DNA of 64,000 nt from an uncultured Bacilli bacterium (GCA_934096235.1 CAKOLO010000004.1:1-64000); one strand, 5' to 3'; numbered from the stretch's first letter, positions 44,601-54,651 are shown. The notes: generated by a model from the letters alone, not told the origin. Translations and numbers: made by a program.

Positions 44601-44618
44601 AGTAGTATTTCTACTACT
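44601..44618 (-). terminator. Terminator of the XRE regulator gene
   Basis: AGTAGTA-TTTC-TACTACT, with TTTTTT on the minus strand; the stop codon of the gene lies in the stem. Confidence 0.8.
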
Positions 44619-45816
44619 CTATATAATCTGGCTCTGCACACTTAGATAAATCTACATTTATGCTTTTTAAAAATTCTTTTAAATATTTGTTATCATCATC
44701 TGTTATAAAATGTCCTTTCCCTGCGTATATTTCATATACTGGTAAATTATCATTATTAAATTGTAAGAGATTTGCATCACTACTATGTTTTATTATTTCC
44801 ATTATGTTATAGTCATATGTTCCTTCTTCAAACTTTGTGTATCTTAAATCAGAATTGCATATTTGATTTGGTTTACATGCTTTGTATGCAGTACTTAATC
44901 TATATTTATTATCTTTATATACATTTAGACTTACTGTTATGCATTCTTTTCTTTTAGTGATATTAAATATATGATCACCATAACTTATGTCATCTATAGT
45001 TAGTTTTCCCATATCCATATTTAAGTAATTATAATATTTATTTTTCTTAGTACTCATCTCATTATAAAGTTTATTTATATTTTTTTCATTATCAAAATTT
45101 AATACTTGTTTTGCGATGGTTCTTGGGAATAATTTATATATTGATTTTGTATATTCATTACCGTCTTTTGGATATTCTGTGTTTACTACTTTATTATCTT
45201 TTATAGTTATTTTTACTGGTAATGAACTCCCTGTTGATATAACTAACGCATCATCTTCTTCAAGATAGTAACTTCCACTATAAAGCCACAAATATAAATA
45301 TTTATAATTACCTTTCTTTTCTATACCAAAACTATGATAACTATAAAATACATTAAAATCTTCTTTTGAAGAATCAGGATTACTCTTAAATTCTTTATTT
45401 CTTAAATAATCTATTGCGATATCGTATAGTTCGCTAGATTCATTTATTAAATTTATTTTTAAAGTACTGCTATAAAATATTGAGATAGTTACTATCAATA
45501 ATATAAAAATGCTAAGTACTAATATTTTCTTTTTTGATTTCTTTTCTATTTTTGTTTTTTCTTCTAAAGATGCAATAATTGCTTTATCTTTTGATTCAGT
45601 ACTCTTACTTTTTTCACCATTTATTAGTTCTTCTATACTTATATCTAATTCACTGCATAATTTTTTAAATAAAGAAACATCTGGAAAAGAAAGTCCTCTT
45701 TCCCATTTACTTACTGCGTTTGTACTTATACCTAACTTTTCAGCTAAAGCTTCTTGTGTTAATCCTTTATCTTTTCTATTTTTAGCAATAAATTTACCTA
45801 TTTTTTCTTGATTCAT
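44614..45816 (-). CDS. Membrane-anchored XRE-type transcription regulator
   Basis: 400 residues from ATG 45816 (AAAGAGGTAACT upstream). N-terminal XRE helix-turn-helix (residues about 3-60; KDKGLTQEALAEKLGIS then NAVSKWERG), a linker, one membrane helix (about 92-112), and a 285-residue ectodomain with several cysteines (KACKPNQICNS). A cytosolic DNA-binding domain with an outside domain suggests one-component surface sensing. The ligand and targets are unknown. Confidence 0.75.
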   Translation of the reverse strand: MNQEKIGKFIAKNRKDKGLTQEALAEKLGISTNAVSKWERGLSFPDVSLFKKLCSELDISIEELINGEKSKSTESKDKAIIASLEEKTKIEKKSKKKILVLSIFILLIVTISIFYSSTLKINLINESSELYDIAIDYLRNKEFKSNPDSSKEDFNVFYSYHSFGIEKKGNYKYLYLWLYSGSYYLEEDDALVISTGSSLPVKITIKDNKVVNTEYPKDGNEYTKSIYKLFPRTIAKQVLNFDNEKNINKLYNEMSTKKNKYYNYLNMDMGKLTIDDISYGDHIFNITKRKECITVSLNVYKDNKYRLSTAYKACKPNQICNSDLRYTKFEEGTYDYNIMEIIKHSSDANLLQFNNDNLPVYEIYAGKGHFITDDDNKYLKEFLKSINVDLSKCAEPDYIE

Positions 45817-45890
45817 AGTTACCTCTTTCATAATTAATATAACATTTTAATTAAATAATTTACACATACTATTGGTTTAATTTAAAATAA

Positions 45891-45910
45891 AAGTAGTAAA
45901 AATACTACTT
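45891..45910 (-). terminator. Terminator of the TPM-domain gene
   Basis: AAGTAGTA-AAAA-TACTACTT with a TTATTTT tail on the minus strand. Confidence 0.75.
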
Positions 45911-46805
45911 AAAATCTTCTTGTTGCTCCTCCTCCACTTGAATGACCTCCGTGTCCTCCAATGTGATATGTACTATGTCTTCCAAGGCTCATACTTCTTC
46001 CATATCCTCTTCCATACATCCTATCATTAGAGCCATTAAGTGTTAGTATATAACCAAATATATTTGTAAATGAGAAAAAGTATACAAGAAAACTAATTCT
46101 GTTTACGTTACCCATCATATTCATTATACCAACTAATGCTAAATAAATTCCTAATAATGCAACTTGTTTACCTGTGCTTTTCTTAAACATTACTACATTT
46201 ATTATAATTCCTAGAATTATACCAAATAGAAATCCATAAATATAATAACTATATTTTTCAGTATAAGCTATGTCTTCTACATTATATGGTATTGTTGGAA
46301 TAGTATAATCTATATTTAAATTATATTCTTCTACAATCACTTGATATATTGCATCATACGCATTTTTTATTCCTTGATTCCAATCATCTTTCTTTAATGT
46401 TGGTATTACATAGTTATCAAGTATTCTTCCTACTTTACCATCTGGTAATATTCCACCTAGTCCATCACCTATTTCTAACCTTATAGTTCTTTCTTGTGGG
46501 CAAAGTAATATTAAAGCACCTTTATTATCTTCACCTATTTTAAAGTTATTATAAATAGCATTAGCATATTCTTCAATAGACATTCCTTCTGTACTTTTTA
46601 TCGTTACAACTACTATCTGTATTTTGCTTTTATTATCTAGTGCTATACTTCTTTTATAAAGATATTTTTTCATTTCTTCTCTTAAAATGTCAGCATAGTC
46701 ATTAACATAATAATTTTGTGTTGGTTCTACTAAAGCATCAACTTTTATAAAACAAAATACTAATAAAAGAAGGATTAAAATATTTTTAATCCTAGAATTC
46801 AACAT
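45909..46805 (-). CDS. TPM-domain membrane protein (YgcG family)
   Basis: 298 residues from ATG 46805, which overlaps the end of lemA by 14 bases; AGGTG lies upstream. Signal/anchor helix, then an extracellular TPM domain (about 30-165: VNDYADIL, IVVVTIKSTEGMSIEEYA, GALILLCPQERTIRLEIGDGLGG), then three membrane helices and a Gly/His-rich C-terminus (GGHGGHSSGGGATRRF). LemA-TPM pairs are widely conserved and linked to membrane-protein quality or stress. The enzymatic role is unproved. Confidence 0.88.
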   Translation of the reverse strand: MLNSRIKNILILLLLVFCFIKVDALVEPTQNYYVNDYADILREEMKKYLYKRSIALDNKSKIQIVVVTIKSTEGMSIEEYANAIYNNFKIGEDNKGALILLCPQERTIRLEIGDGLGGILPDGKVGRILDNYVIPTLKKDDWNQGIKNAYDAIYQVIVEEYNLNIDYTIPTIPYNVEDIAYTEKYSYYIYGFLFGIILGIIINVVMFKKSTGKQVALLGIYLALVGIMNMMGNVNRISFLVYFFSFTNIFGYILTLNGSNDRMYGRGYGRSMSLGRHSTYHIGGHGGHSSGGGATRRF

Positions 46806-47352
46806 TTGGTACACCTGTATCAGATTCATTTGTTTCAAAGTATTGTTTCTTTTCAAATTTAAATATATTTGCTACTATTTTACTTGGAAATACACTAATC
46901 ATTTGATTATAATTTTTAACAGCATCATTATATGACTTACGAGCATTAGCAATTCTATTTTCTGTACCAGCTAGTTCATCTTGTAATGTTATAAAATTAG
47001 TATTAGCTTTTAAATCTGGATAGTTTTCTACTATTACATTAAATGAACTTAGTGCTTGAGTTAATTCGTCATTAGCTTTTGCTTTTTCACTAATAGTTTT
47101 GGCATTTACTAAGTTATTTCTAGCATCAGTGATACTATTGATTATTTTTTCTTCATGAGCCATATATCCTTTAACAGTACTAATAAGATTTGGTATTAAG
47201 TCTGCTCTTCTTTTTAGTTGAACATCAATATCAGAATATTTAGCATCTACTTCTTCACCTGATTTAACCATATTATTATATGAAGATATAAAACTACCAG
47301 CTAAAGCTATTAATATAATAAGTATTATAAGTCCAGTATAACTTTTTTTCAT
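46792..47352 (-). CDS. lemA: LemA-family protein
   Basis: 186 residues: N-terminal membrane helix (about 5-25) and a long alpha-helical outside part with the LemA signature (YNNMVKSGEEVDAKYSDIDV, RRADLIPNLISTVKGY, and FPSKIVANIFKF). Length matches LemA. It is translationally coupled to the TPM gene downstream. Function of the family is unknown beyond envelope association. Confidence 0.92.
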   Translation of the reverse strand: MKKSYTGLIILIILIALAGSFISSYNNMVKSGEEVDAKYSDIDVQLKRRADLIPNLISTVKGYMAHEEKIINSITDARNNLVNAKTISEKAKANDELTQALSSFNVIVENYPDLKANTNFITLQDELAGTENRIANARKSYNDAVKNYNQMISVFPSKIVANIFKFEKKQYFETNESDTGVPNVEF

Positions 47353-47432
47353 AATATCCCTACTTTCTTAGTTTTAGTATATAATAATTATTATGTTTTT
47401 TCAATCTATGAATATAATTTACTGGTGATATT

Positions 47433-49322
47433 ATGTTTCAAAGTGTACAGAATAAAAGAATTAGAATAGTATTTGTTATTTCACTTATAGTATTCTTTTT
47501 TGTTATAGTTAAAATATTTTATATACAGGTTATTGAATATAAAAAATTAAATACTCTTGCTAGTGAACTTTGGAGTCGTAATCTAACTGTACAGGCTGAT
47601 AGAGGTAGAATACTAGATAGAAATGGTAAGGTTATTGTAGATAATGTTACTACTGTTGGATTATATTTAGTACCTAGTCAAATACTTAATAAGGAAGAAG
47701 TTGCTAGAACACTAGCTGAAATACTTGGTGTTAGTTATGATGAGATGTTTAAACATGTTAGTAAAAAAACATCTATTGAAAGAGTTCATCCTGAAGGAAG
47801 AAACTTAGATTTTGAAATTGCTGATAAAATAAATAGTTATAATTATGATGGAGTTTATCTATTAAAAGAATCTAAAAGAGATTATAAATATAAAAATGTT
47901 TTATCTCATGTGATTGGTTACACTGGTATAGATAATCAAGGCCTTAGTGGACTTGAACTTAAGTATGATAAAGAATTAACTGGTAAGAATGGAAGTATTA
48001 AATATTTTAGTGATGGTAAGGGTAAAAGACTTTCTATGTCTGAAATATATAATGAACCTAAAAGTGGTAATGATATTAAACTTACTATTGATTTAGATAT
48101 TCAGTTGTCACTTGAAAATGAACTATCGAATGCATATACTAAGTATGAAGCTGAAGGAGCTATTGGACTTGTTATGAATCCTAAGACGGGTGAAATAATT
48201 GCGATGAGTAGCTACCCTTCTTTTGACCCAGCTAATTATAAAGAATATAGTACTGAAGTAATAAATAGAAATCTAGCAATATGGGCTAACTTTGAACCTG
48301 GTTCTACTTTCAAAATAGTTACGCTTGCTGCTTCTATTAATGAAGGAAAAGTAAATATATTTGAAGATCATTTTTATGACTCTGGAAAGGTTAAAGTTGC
48401 TAATGCTACTCTACACTGTTGGAAAAGAAAAGGTCATGGTGATCAAACATATGTGCAAGTAGTAGAAAACTCATGTAACCCTGGATTTGTATCTTTAGGA
48501 CAAAAACTTGGAAAAGAATTATTATTTAAATATATTACTGAACTTGGGTTTGGTAAGAAAACTGGTATTGATTTAAATGGTGAAGGAACTGGAATACTAT
48601 TTAAAATGGATAAGATTGGACCAGTTGAACTTGCTACTAGTGCATTTGGTCAAGGTATTAGTGTTACGCCTATTCAACAAGTAACTGCTGTTAGTTCTAT
48701 AGTAAATGGTGGTACTTTGTATGTTCCTTATGTAGTTAGTGAAGTTGGAGATAAAAGTATAACACCAACTATAAAAAGAAAAAATGTTATAACTAAGGAA
48801 ACTAGTGATGTTGTTAAGTATGCTCTTGAAAGTGTTGTTGCTAATGGTAGTGGACGTAATGCTTATATTGAAAACTATAGAGTTGGTGGTAAAACAGGTA
48901 CTGCTCAAAAAGTTGGTAGTGATGGAAGATATATGAGTGGTAACTATATTCTTTCATTTATTGGATTTATGCCAGCTGATGATCCAGAATTTGTTGTATA
49001 TATTGCTCTTGATCATCCTAAGGGTGTTACTCAATATGGTGGTGTTGTTAGTGCTCCTATAGCACGTAATGTTCTTAAAGATATAATATCAATTTATGAT
49101 TTAAAAGAAGATGTTAGTGGTCTTCCTAAAGTATATAGATGGGATGATATTAAATATGTAATGATTCCTGATGTAATTGGTAAAAGTAAAAAAGAAGCTA
49201 GAAGGCTTCTTAATGGATTTAAAATTGAATTTGTAGGAGACGGAGATAAAGTTATTGATACTAGTCCTAGTGTTAACTCAAGAACTAAAGAAGGAAGTAC
49301 TATAAAAGTTTTATTAAACTAA
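47433..49322 (+). CDS. Class B penicillin-binding protein with PASTA domain (SpoVD/FtsI-like)
   Basis: 629 residues. One membrane helix (about 11-31), dimerisation domain (ADRGRILDRNGKVI), and transpeptidase domain with S291-TF-K294, S347-C-N349 and K487-TGT. One PASTA domain closes the protein (about 568-629). It cross-links septal or spore-cortex peptidoglycan. A single PASTA and this length fit SpoVD, but FtsI/PBP2B cannot be excluded. GGTGAT precedes the ATG. No mraY/murE neighbours, unlike the usual dcw-cluster position. Confidence 0.92.
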   Translation: MFQSVQNKRIRIVFVISLIVFFFVIVKIFYIQVIEYKKLNTLASELWSRNLTVQADRGRILDRNGKVIVDNVTTVGLYLVPSQILNKEEVARTLAEILGVSYDEMFKHVSKKTSIERVHPEGRNLDFEIADKINSYNYDGVYLLKESKRDYKYKNVLSHVIGYTGIDNQGLSGLELKYDKELTGKNGSIKYFSDGKGKRLSMSEIYNEPKSGNDIKLTIDLDIQLSLENELSNAYTKYEAEGAIGLVMNPKTGEIIAMSSYPSFDPANYKEYSTEVINRNLAIWANFEPGSTFKIVTLAASINEGKVNIFEDHFYDSGKVKVANATLHCWKRKGHGDQTYVQVVENSCNPGFVSLGQKLGKELLFKYITELGFGKKTGIDLNGEGTGILFKMDKIGPVELATSAFGQGISVTPIQQVTAVSSIVNGGTLYVPYVVSEVGDKSITPTIKRKNVITKETSDVVKYALESVVANGSGRNAYIENYRVGGKTGTAQKVGSDGRYMSGNYILSFIGFMPADDPEFVVYIALDHPKGVTQYGGVVSAPIARNVLKDIISIYDLKEDVSGLPKVYRWDDIKYVMIPDVIGKSKKEARRLLNGFKIEFVGDGDKVIDTSPSVNSRTKEGSTIKVLLN

Positions 49323-49324
49323 AA

Positions 49325-49344
49325 AAGACATCATGCGATGTCTT
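49325..49344. terminator. Bidirectional terminator between the PBP and VWA genes
   Basis: AAGACATC-ATGC-GATGTCTT between convergent genes; A-run upstream, short T-rich tail downstream. Confidence 0.75.
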
Positions 49345-51859
49345 ATTCTTGATATGTAAATGTATTAAAATCTATTCCTCCACCTGTATAACTAAATGAG
49401 TAATAAGGATTTTTTGTATTTTTTTCATAAGATGTTTGTCTTTCAAAATATGCTTTTCCTTCTACTCCAGGTTGATTAGAATCATATATACCTACTATAT
49501 AGGTTTCTTTACCATTTACTTTGTAAACTTTGTTTCCTATAACTGAGTGACCAGCTATAGAACATCTAATTGATATCATAGCTGGTGAACCAGTTTTTAC
49601 TTCATCAATAAGTTTATTTAGATTCTTATAATATTTATAATTTATATCTTTATTATTATGTTCTATACTATTAGCAAAAGCACCTATAAAATTTGAATAT
49701 TGCTTTCTATAACCTATATTTATTAATTGAAGTAACTCATAATCATCTTTATATTCTTTAGATACATTTTTAGCACCAGCTAAGTCTATATAATCTTGTG
49801 TTTCATATTTCTTTATTTTTTCATTTTTACCATTTATAGTAAAAGTTTGTTCTTTTTTAAGTTCTTTAAAGTATGGTTCAAATCCTAGGCTACTATATTG
49901 TCCTTTGTATTTAGAATTTATATAAGATACTTCATCTTTTACATATCTATAGTCATTTAATTTTGAACTATCAAAATTAAATGCTTCATTATATTTAGAA
50001 TTTAATTTTATAGAATAAATATTTCCTTTTTTAAGTCTTTTTTTATTATTTTCAGATAATGAGTATCCTGGAATTTTATAATCATTTCCTAGCATATATG
50101 ATGAATTTGTTTTCTTTTCTGTATCACTTGTTTTTAAAGTGTTTAAAAATATTTTTTTTGATATTTCTGAGAATCCATAGCAGTTTCCACCTTCACTATC
50201 TTTACTTCCAAAATTTTTAAAACTAAATCCATCTCTTTTAACATCAAAGCCACTATCAGCTATTAAAGTTGTTTCTTCTCCTTCTATTTGAACTTGTTTG
50301 TTTTCAATGTCTCCTTCAATAATTCCTATTAATGTTTCTAACATATTACTATCGCTAGCATATAAATATTTACCATTAGTATATTTTGCCATTTCAATAA
50401 GATTATCAACTTTTAAATTACTACCTAAACCAATAGTTATAATTTTAATACCTTTTTTAGCTATTTTATTAATTTCATATTTTGATAAATCCATTCCTAC
50501 ACCAAATAAAGAATTATCATTACCATCAGTTAGCACTATTAAAAATTTACTGCCTGGAACTTTAGTATCAAATTTATTTGCTTCATCTTTTATACTGCTT
50601 GTTAGTCTTGTTCCATTAAAGTTTTGGCATTCTGTTTTTATAGAACTTATTTTATTTTGGATTGCTTTAGAGTCTTTAGAATTTTCTATTAGTTTGCAAT
50701 AATCTCCTGTAAATGCTGCTGCTGAATATTCATAATTCTTTGTTTCTAATCTTCTTACAAGTTCATTCATTAATGTTACTCTTTTGAAGCCTGTATCATT
50801 AGCATATTCGTCTATATCACTATTATCTGTATTTTTAATATTCTTTTTTTCATATACATATTCTTTGGTATACATAGAACCAGAATTATCTAATAATATA
50901 TGAATTTGATTTTTAGTTTCTTTTATATTTGATAATGATTTATCTCCCATAAAAAGTATTTTATCTAAATTTTTTAGTATTGCACTACAGTATTTATTAT
51001 CACAAGTAGTAGACAATTCTTCAATCTTTTTAGTGTTTTCATCATATGTATATATACTTACTTCTTTGTTTATCAAAAAATAATCTTTCTTAATATATAT
51101 AGTTACTTCCTCTTCTTCTTTGTTAGTAGTTGTAAGTCTTAACATTTCTTTATTTAATATGTATTCAGAAGAAATGCCTATGTTACCTTCATAAGTATCT
51201 AAAAAAGTATTAGCTATATTTCCTTTACCTTTTACTTTTATATAATTGTTTTTTGATTCATCATTGTCTTGATAAACTTCGAATGTTCTTACTTCGTTGT
51301 AATCATCTTTTTTAGTTGGATCTAAGCCCATTATTAATTCTACATTGTCATAAAGTCCATCACCATCTGTATCATTAGTATAAGTACTAAGTCCTTTTTC
51401 TTTTTCTACTATATTTGGTATACCATCATTATCATAATCTTGGTAGTCAGTTGGTATAATTAATGTTTCATCAGTAAGTAATAATGTACTCTCTATATTA
51501 ACATTAAATTCATATGTTTTAGTTATATTTTTGTTTGTAATTGTTATGATATTTTTTTCGGATTTTACTGGTATATTTTTAAGTTCTTTTCCTTTACTTA
51601 TATCATAACCATTAAGTGTCCATAAAGTATCTTCTTTTTTAATAAATAAACTAGATGATAATGTAAATTTATAGTCACTAAATTCATTATCTTTATATTC
51701 TTCTTTAATATTATTTATTTCTAATTTAGGATTTAAATATTCATATAAAAAATATACTCCTGTTATAAGTAATAACATACATATAATAATTATTGGTATC
51801 AATATATTTTTCTTTGATACTGGAGTTGTTATATTTTGATTTAATGTTTCATTATTCAT
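49343..51859 (-). CDS. Membrane-anchored VWA protein with papain-like C-terminal domain
   Basis: 838 residues. One membrane helix (about 18-38), a strand-rich region, Ca-binding TSP3-type repeats (about 140-190: DYDNDGIPNIVEKEKG, NDTDGDGLYDNVEL), and a von Willebrand A domain with MIDAS D-N-S-G-S (about 324-328) and LIVLTDGND. The C-terminal 280 residues carry GGNCYGFSE (Cys560), AGHSVIG (His771) and YDSNQPG (about 795), which together look like a Cys-His-Asn/Asp papain-fold triad. The VWA match is firm; the peptidase assignment is inference from spacing and motif context. Confidence 0.8.
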   Translation of the reverse strand: MNNETLNQNITTPVSKKNILIPIIIICMLLLITGVYFLYEYLNPKLEINNIKEEYKDNEFSDYKFTLSSSLFIKKEDTLWTLNGYDISKGKELKNIPVKSEKNIITITNKNITKTYEFNVNIESTLLLTDETLIIPTDYQDYDNDGIPNIVEKEKGLSTYTNDTDGDGLYDNVELIMGLDPTKKDDYNEVRTFEVYQDNDESKNNYIKVKGKGNIANTFLDTYEGNIGISSEYILNKEMLRLTTTNKEEEEVTIYIKKDYFLINKEVSIYTYDENTKKIEELSTTCDNKYCSAILKNLDKILFMGDKSLSNIKETKNQIHILLDNSGSMYTKEYVYEKKNIKNTDNSDIDEYANDTGFKRVTLMNELVRRLETKNYEYSAAAFTGDYCKLIENSKDSKAIQNKISSIKTECQNFNGTRLTSSIKDEANKFDTKVPGSKFLIVLTDGNDNSLFGVGMDLSKYEINKIAKKGIKIITIGLGSNLKVDNLIEMAKYTNGKYLYASDSNMLETLIGIIEGDIENKQVQIEGEETTLIADSGFDVKRDGFSFKNFGSKDSEGGNCYGFSEISKKIFLNTLKTSDTEKKTNSSYMLGNDYKIPGYSLSENNKKRLKKGNIYSIKLNSKYNEAFNFDSSKLNDYRYVKDEVSYINSKYKGQYSSLGFEPYFKELKKEQTFTINGKNEKIKKYETQDYIDLAGAKNVSKEYKDDYELLQLINIGYRKQYSNFIGAFANSIEHNNKDINYKYYKNLNKLIDEVKTGSPAMISIRCSIAGHSVIGNKVYKVNGKETYIVGIYDSNQPGVEGKAYFERQTSYEKNTKNPYYSFSYTGGGIDFNTFTYQE

Positions 51860-51934
51860 TTTATACCTCTTTCTATTCTATTTAATAGTATAACATACTT
51901 TAAATAATTTGTCTTTCTTTTGTGAAATTATTAA

Positions 51935-51963
51935 TTGATTTTTATAATGTAATATAGTATTAT
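51935..51963 (+). promoter_or_regulatory. Promoter of the kinase-like gene
   Basis: TTGATT, 17 bp, TATTAT. Confidence 0.6.
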
Positions 51964-51986
51964 ACACTTGTTTATAGGGGAAAAGT

Positions 51987-52739
51987 ATGAATAAGATATT
52001 TACTACTGAAAAAGAATTAGGCATTTATCCTACTCTTGATGGTATAATTCATCATGAAAGTGATATTTATATTAAAGATGAAAAAACATTATATAAAGTA
52101 TTATTATATGGAAATAGACTTACTAGAGAAAGTACTATACAAAAATTATCTTTATATGGTAACTCCAATTGTGTTACTCCTAGTGGTATAATATATACTC
52201 CAGAATATCAATTTATTGGTTTTGAAATGCCTTATTTAAAGAGTTATATACCATCTACTAGATTAATTTTTAGTAATAAGATTTCTTATAAAGATAAGTT
52301 AAGATTTGCTAAAAAGATTGCTATTGCAATAGAGCAATTATATAAAGATGGAATTGTATTTTGGGATATTCATCCTGATAATAATATGATTAGTAAAAAT
52401 GGTGATATAAAGATAGTGGATATGGATAGTGTTAGATTTAGTGATTGTTATACAAGAGATGAGTTTCAACATGAAATTGCTTGTTCACATAGATTACTTT
52501 CACAGTTAACGTTATCATATATATCTAAAATGAATGTTATAGAACTTTCAAAATTATTAAGTGAAGATGAGATTAGAGAAATATTTAGTTTAGTTTTTAA
52601 AGGGTATTTATTGGAATATTTAGAAAGTGTATTTGGTTTTTCTGATGAAATAATTTTTCCTAGTGAGTTTTTAGAAGATATTAAAGAGGAAGATTTAATT
52701 TGTGTAAGAGAACAACTAATAAAGAAACTTCGTAAATAG
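51987..52739 (+). CDS. Small protein-kinase-like protein
   Basis: 250 residues with a reduced protein-kinase fold: Lys37 (TLYKVLLYG) in the ATP-site position, a catalytic-loop-like D127-IHPDNN133, and a metal-loop-like D145-M-D147-SVRF. The glycine-rich loop is poor and the C-lobe is short. It matches bacterial Ser/Thr or aminoglycoside-type kinase-like proteins of about 250 residues. No known substrate. AGGGGAAAAGT precedes the ATG. Only 50 bp separate it from lexA, which has its own promoter. Confidence 0.65.
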   Translation: MNKIFTTEKELGIYPTLDGIIHHESDIYIKDEKTLYKVLLYGNRLTRESTIQKLSLYGNSNCVTPSGIIYTPEYQFIGFEMPYLKSYIPSTRLIFSNKISYKDKLRFAKKIAIAIEQLYKDGIVFWDIHPDNNMISKNGDIKIVDMDSVRFSDCYTRDEFQHEIACSHRLLSQLTLSYISKMNVIELSKLLSEDEIREIFSLVFKGYLLEYLESVFGFSDEIIFPSEFLEDIKEEDLICVREQLIKKLRK

Positions 52740-52741
52740 TG

Positions 52742-52770
52742 TTTACAAACAAATTTTTGTATGTTATTAT
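52742..52770 (+). promoter_or_regulatory. lexA promoter with overlapping inverted repeat
   Basis: TTTACA, 17 bp, TATTAT. The spacer region holds TACAAA-(6)-TTTGTA (52744-52761), overlapping the -35. It could be an operator for LexA autoregulation, but it differs from the Bacillus GAAC-N4-GTTC box. Confidence 0.5.
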
Positions 52771-52789
52771 TTAGTTAGGAAGTGATTTT

Positions 52790-53407
52790 ATGGAAAAACT
52801 TACAAATAAGCAAGAAGAGATTTTAACAACTATTAAAAAATTTATTGCTGATAAAGGGTATGCACCAACTATTCGTGAGTTATGTTATTTATGTGGTTTA
52901 AATAGTACTGCTACTATGTTTGTACACTTAAAGAATCTTACTAATAAAGGGTATATTAATCAAACTGAGAGTAAGTTTAGAACTATTGAGTTAAATGTAC
53001 CAAATGAATATAGTAAAAAGGAAGAGAATGTTATTTCTGTACCGTTACTTGGAAAGGTTGCGGCTGGAAATCCTATTGAAGCAATTGAAAATCCTAATGA
53101 ATATTTTTCATTACCTAAAGAATTAGTTCCACAGAATCATGATGTATTTACTTTGGAAGTTAATGGTGAATCTATGATTAATGTTGGTATATTTGATGGT
53201 GATATAGTTATTGTTAAACGTCAAAATAATGCTAATAATGGTGAAATAGTAGTAGCTATGACTGATGAAAATGAAGTTACTCTTAAAAGATTTTATAAAG
53301 AAAGTGACCATATTAGATTACAACCTGAAAATGATTTTTTAGAACCTATAATACTAAAGAATGTTACTATTCTTGGTAAGGCTGTTGGATTATATAGAAA
53401 AATTTAA
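52790..53407 (+). CDS. lexA: SOS repressor LexA
   Basis: 205 residues: winged-helix DNA-binding domain (about 1-70, with APTIRELCYLCGL) and a self-cleaving S24 domain. The cleavage bond is A92-G93 in KVAAGNP, and the Ser-Lys dyad is S128 (GESM) and K166 (VTLKRFY). It represses DNA-damage genes until RecA triggers autocleavage. Length and spacing are normal. Confidence 0.96.
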   Translation: MEKLTNKQEEILTTIKKFIADKGYAPTIRELCYLCGLNSTATMFVHLKNLTNKGYINQTESKFRTIELNVPNEYSKKEENVISVPLLGKVAAGNPIEAIENPNEYFSLPKELVPQNHDVFTLEVNGESMINVGIFDGDIVIVKRQNNANNGEIVVAMTDENEVTLKRFYKESDHIRLQPENDFLEPIILKNVTILGKAVGLYRKI

Positions 53408-53418
53408 TTAAAATAAAA

Positions 53419-53440
53419 CTGATTATTTATTATAATCAGT
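53419..53440. terminator. Terminator after lexA (probably bidirectional)
   Basis: ACTGATTAT / ATAATCAGT arms, then TTTTTAT; A-rich on the other side, serving the convergent rhomboid gene too. Confidence 0.75.
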
Positions 53441-53450
53441 TTTTATATGT

Positions 53451-54587
53451 TTATTTAATAAATATCATGTATATCATAGCTGCTGTCATTAGTATGTATA
53501 CTATAGTTCCATTTATTTGATCTGATGTTCTTCCTTTGTCCCCTATTCCAATTGACATTGAAGTTAGTATACCACCAATTAGACCACCAATATGTCCTGA
53601 TACATCTATTCCTGGTATCATGAAACCTAATGCTAAGTTTAATAATATTACTGGTAATATTTGACTTCTAAGTAATCCTTGAAGTGTTGCTCTATAATAG
53701 TAAGTAAAGTATGCGATACTTCCAAGTAAACCAAATATTGCACCTGAAGCACCAATACTGATTGTTTCTGCACTCATAAATGCTGCGCTAAATATACTTC
53801 CAAGTATTCCACTTAACATATATATGAATAAGAATTTTGTTTTTCCATAATATCTTTCTACTACTGGACCTAAGACATATAAAGCGTACATATTACATGC
53901 TATATGAATTATATCTGAATGTAAGAACATTGATGTGATTAATCTATATACTTGTCCATTTTGTACTGCCTCATAGTTATTTGCAAGAGCATAGAAATAA
54001 GTTCCATCAGTATCATATAAAAGCATAAATAAATATACCATAATATTTAATGCTATTAATGCATAAGTAATAACTGGTTTTTTAGGACTAAATATCTTAG
54101 CAAGTTTTTTCTCATTTTTTAATGTTTTTTGATTCATATCTTCTGTTAATTTAAAGAACTCTACTGGATCTACTTGATCAGTTAGTTCTGCTTCACTAAC
54201 TTTAGGAAAGAATTCTTTAACAAATTTATTCTTTTTAAAGTCATTTATTTTTTCTACTTTTATAGTTTCTATATTTTTAGCATCCATTACTTTAACACTA
54301 TCTCCAGTATCTAAAAGTAGATTTAACATATTCATTTTAAATGAGAATGTATTTTTTTTTATACTTTTCATTATGCTTTGTGCTTTATACATATCTGTTT
54401 TTAATTGTTCTTCGTTATGTATATAATTAGTATTTATTCTAATTAATTTTAAATCACTTTGCATATTTTCTAGCCATATTTCATTTTCAAGGCCATTTAT
54501 AATTATAGGTTTATAATCTTCTTCTGTTATAAAATAATGTAATATCTTTAATATAACATCATCTTTTTTATCTATTTTTATATTCAT
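53451..54587 (-). CDS. Rhomboid-family intramembrane serine protease
   Basis: 378 residues from ATG 54587, after GAAAGGAAGC. A soluble N-terminal domain of about 180 residues is followed by seven membrane helices. The catalytic Ser is in GASGAIFG (about 281) and the His in VSGHIGG (about 332); HxxxN (HIACNMY) is also present. The N-terminal domain plus 7-TM layout is that of Bacillus GluP/YqgP, which clips membrane proteins such as metal transporters for FtsH. Confidence 0.92.
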   Translation of the reverse strand: MNIKIDKKDDVILKILHYFITEEDYKPIIINGLENEIWLENMQSDLKLIRINTNYIHNEEQLKTDMYKAQSIMKSIKKNTFSFKMNMLNLLLDTGDSVKVMDAKNIETIKVEKINDFKKNKFVKEFFPKVSEAELTDQVDPVEFFKLTEDMNQKTLKNEKKLAKIFSPKKPVITYALIALNIMVYLFMLLYDTDGTYFYALANNYEAVQNGQVYRLITSMFLHSDIIHIACNMYALYVLGPVVERYYGKTKFLFIYMLSGILGSIFSAAFMSAETISIGASGAIFGLLGSIAYFTYYYRATLQGLLRSQILPVILLNLALGFMIPGIDVSGHIGGLIGGILTSMSIGIGDKGRTSDQINGTIVYILMTAAMIYMIFIK

Positions 54588-54651
54588 AATGCTTCCTTTC
54601 AATAATAATATTTTACTATTAATCATAGTATTAGTAAAGAGGTGATAAAAA

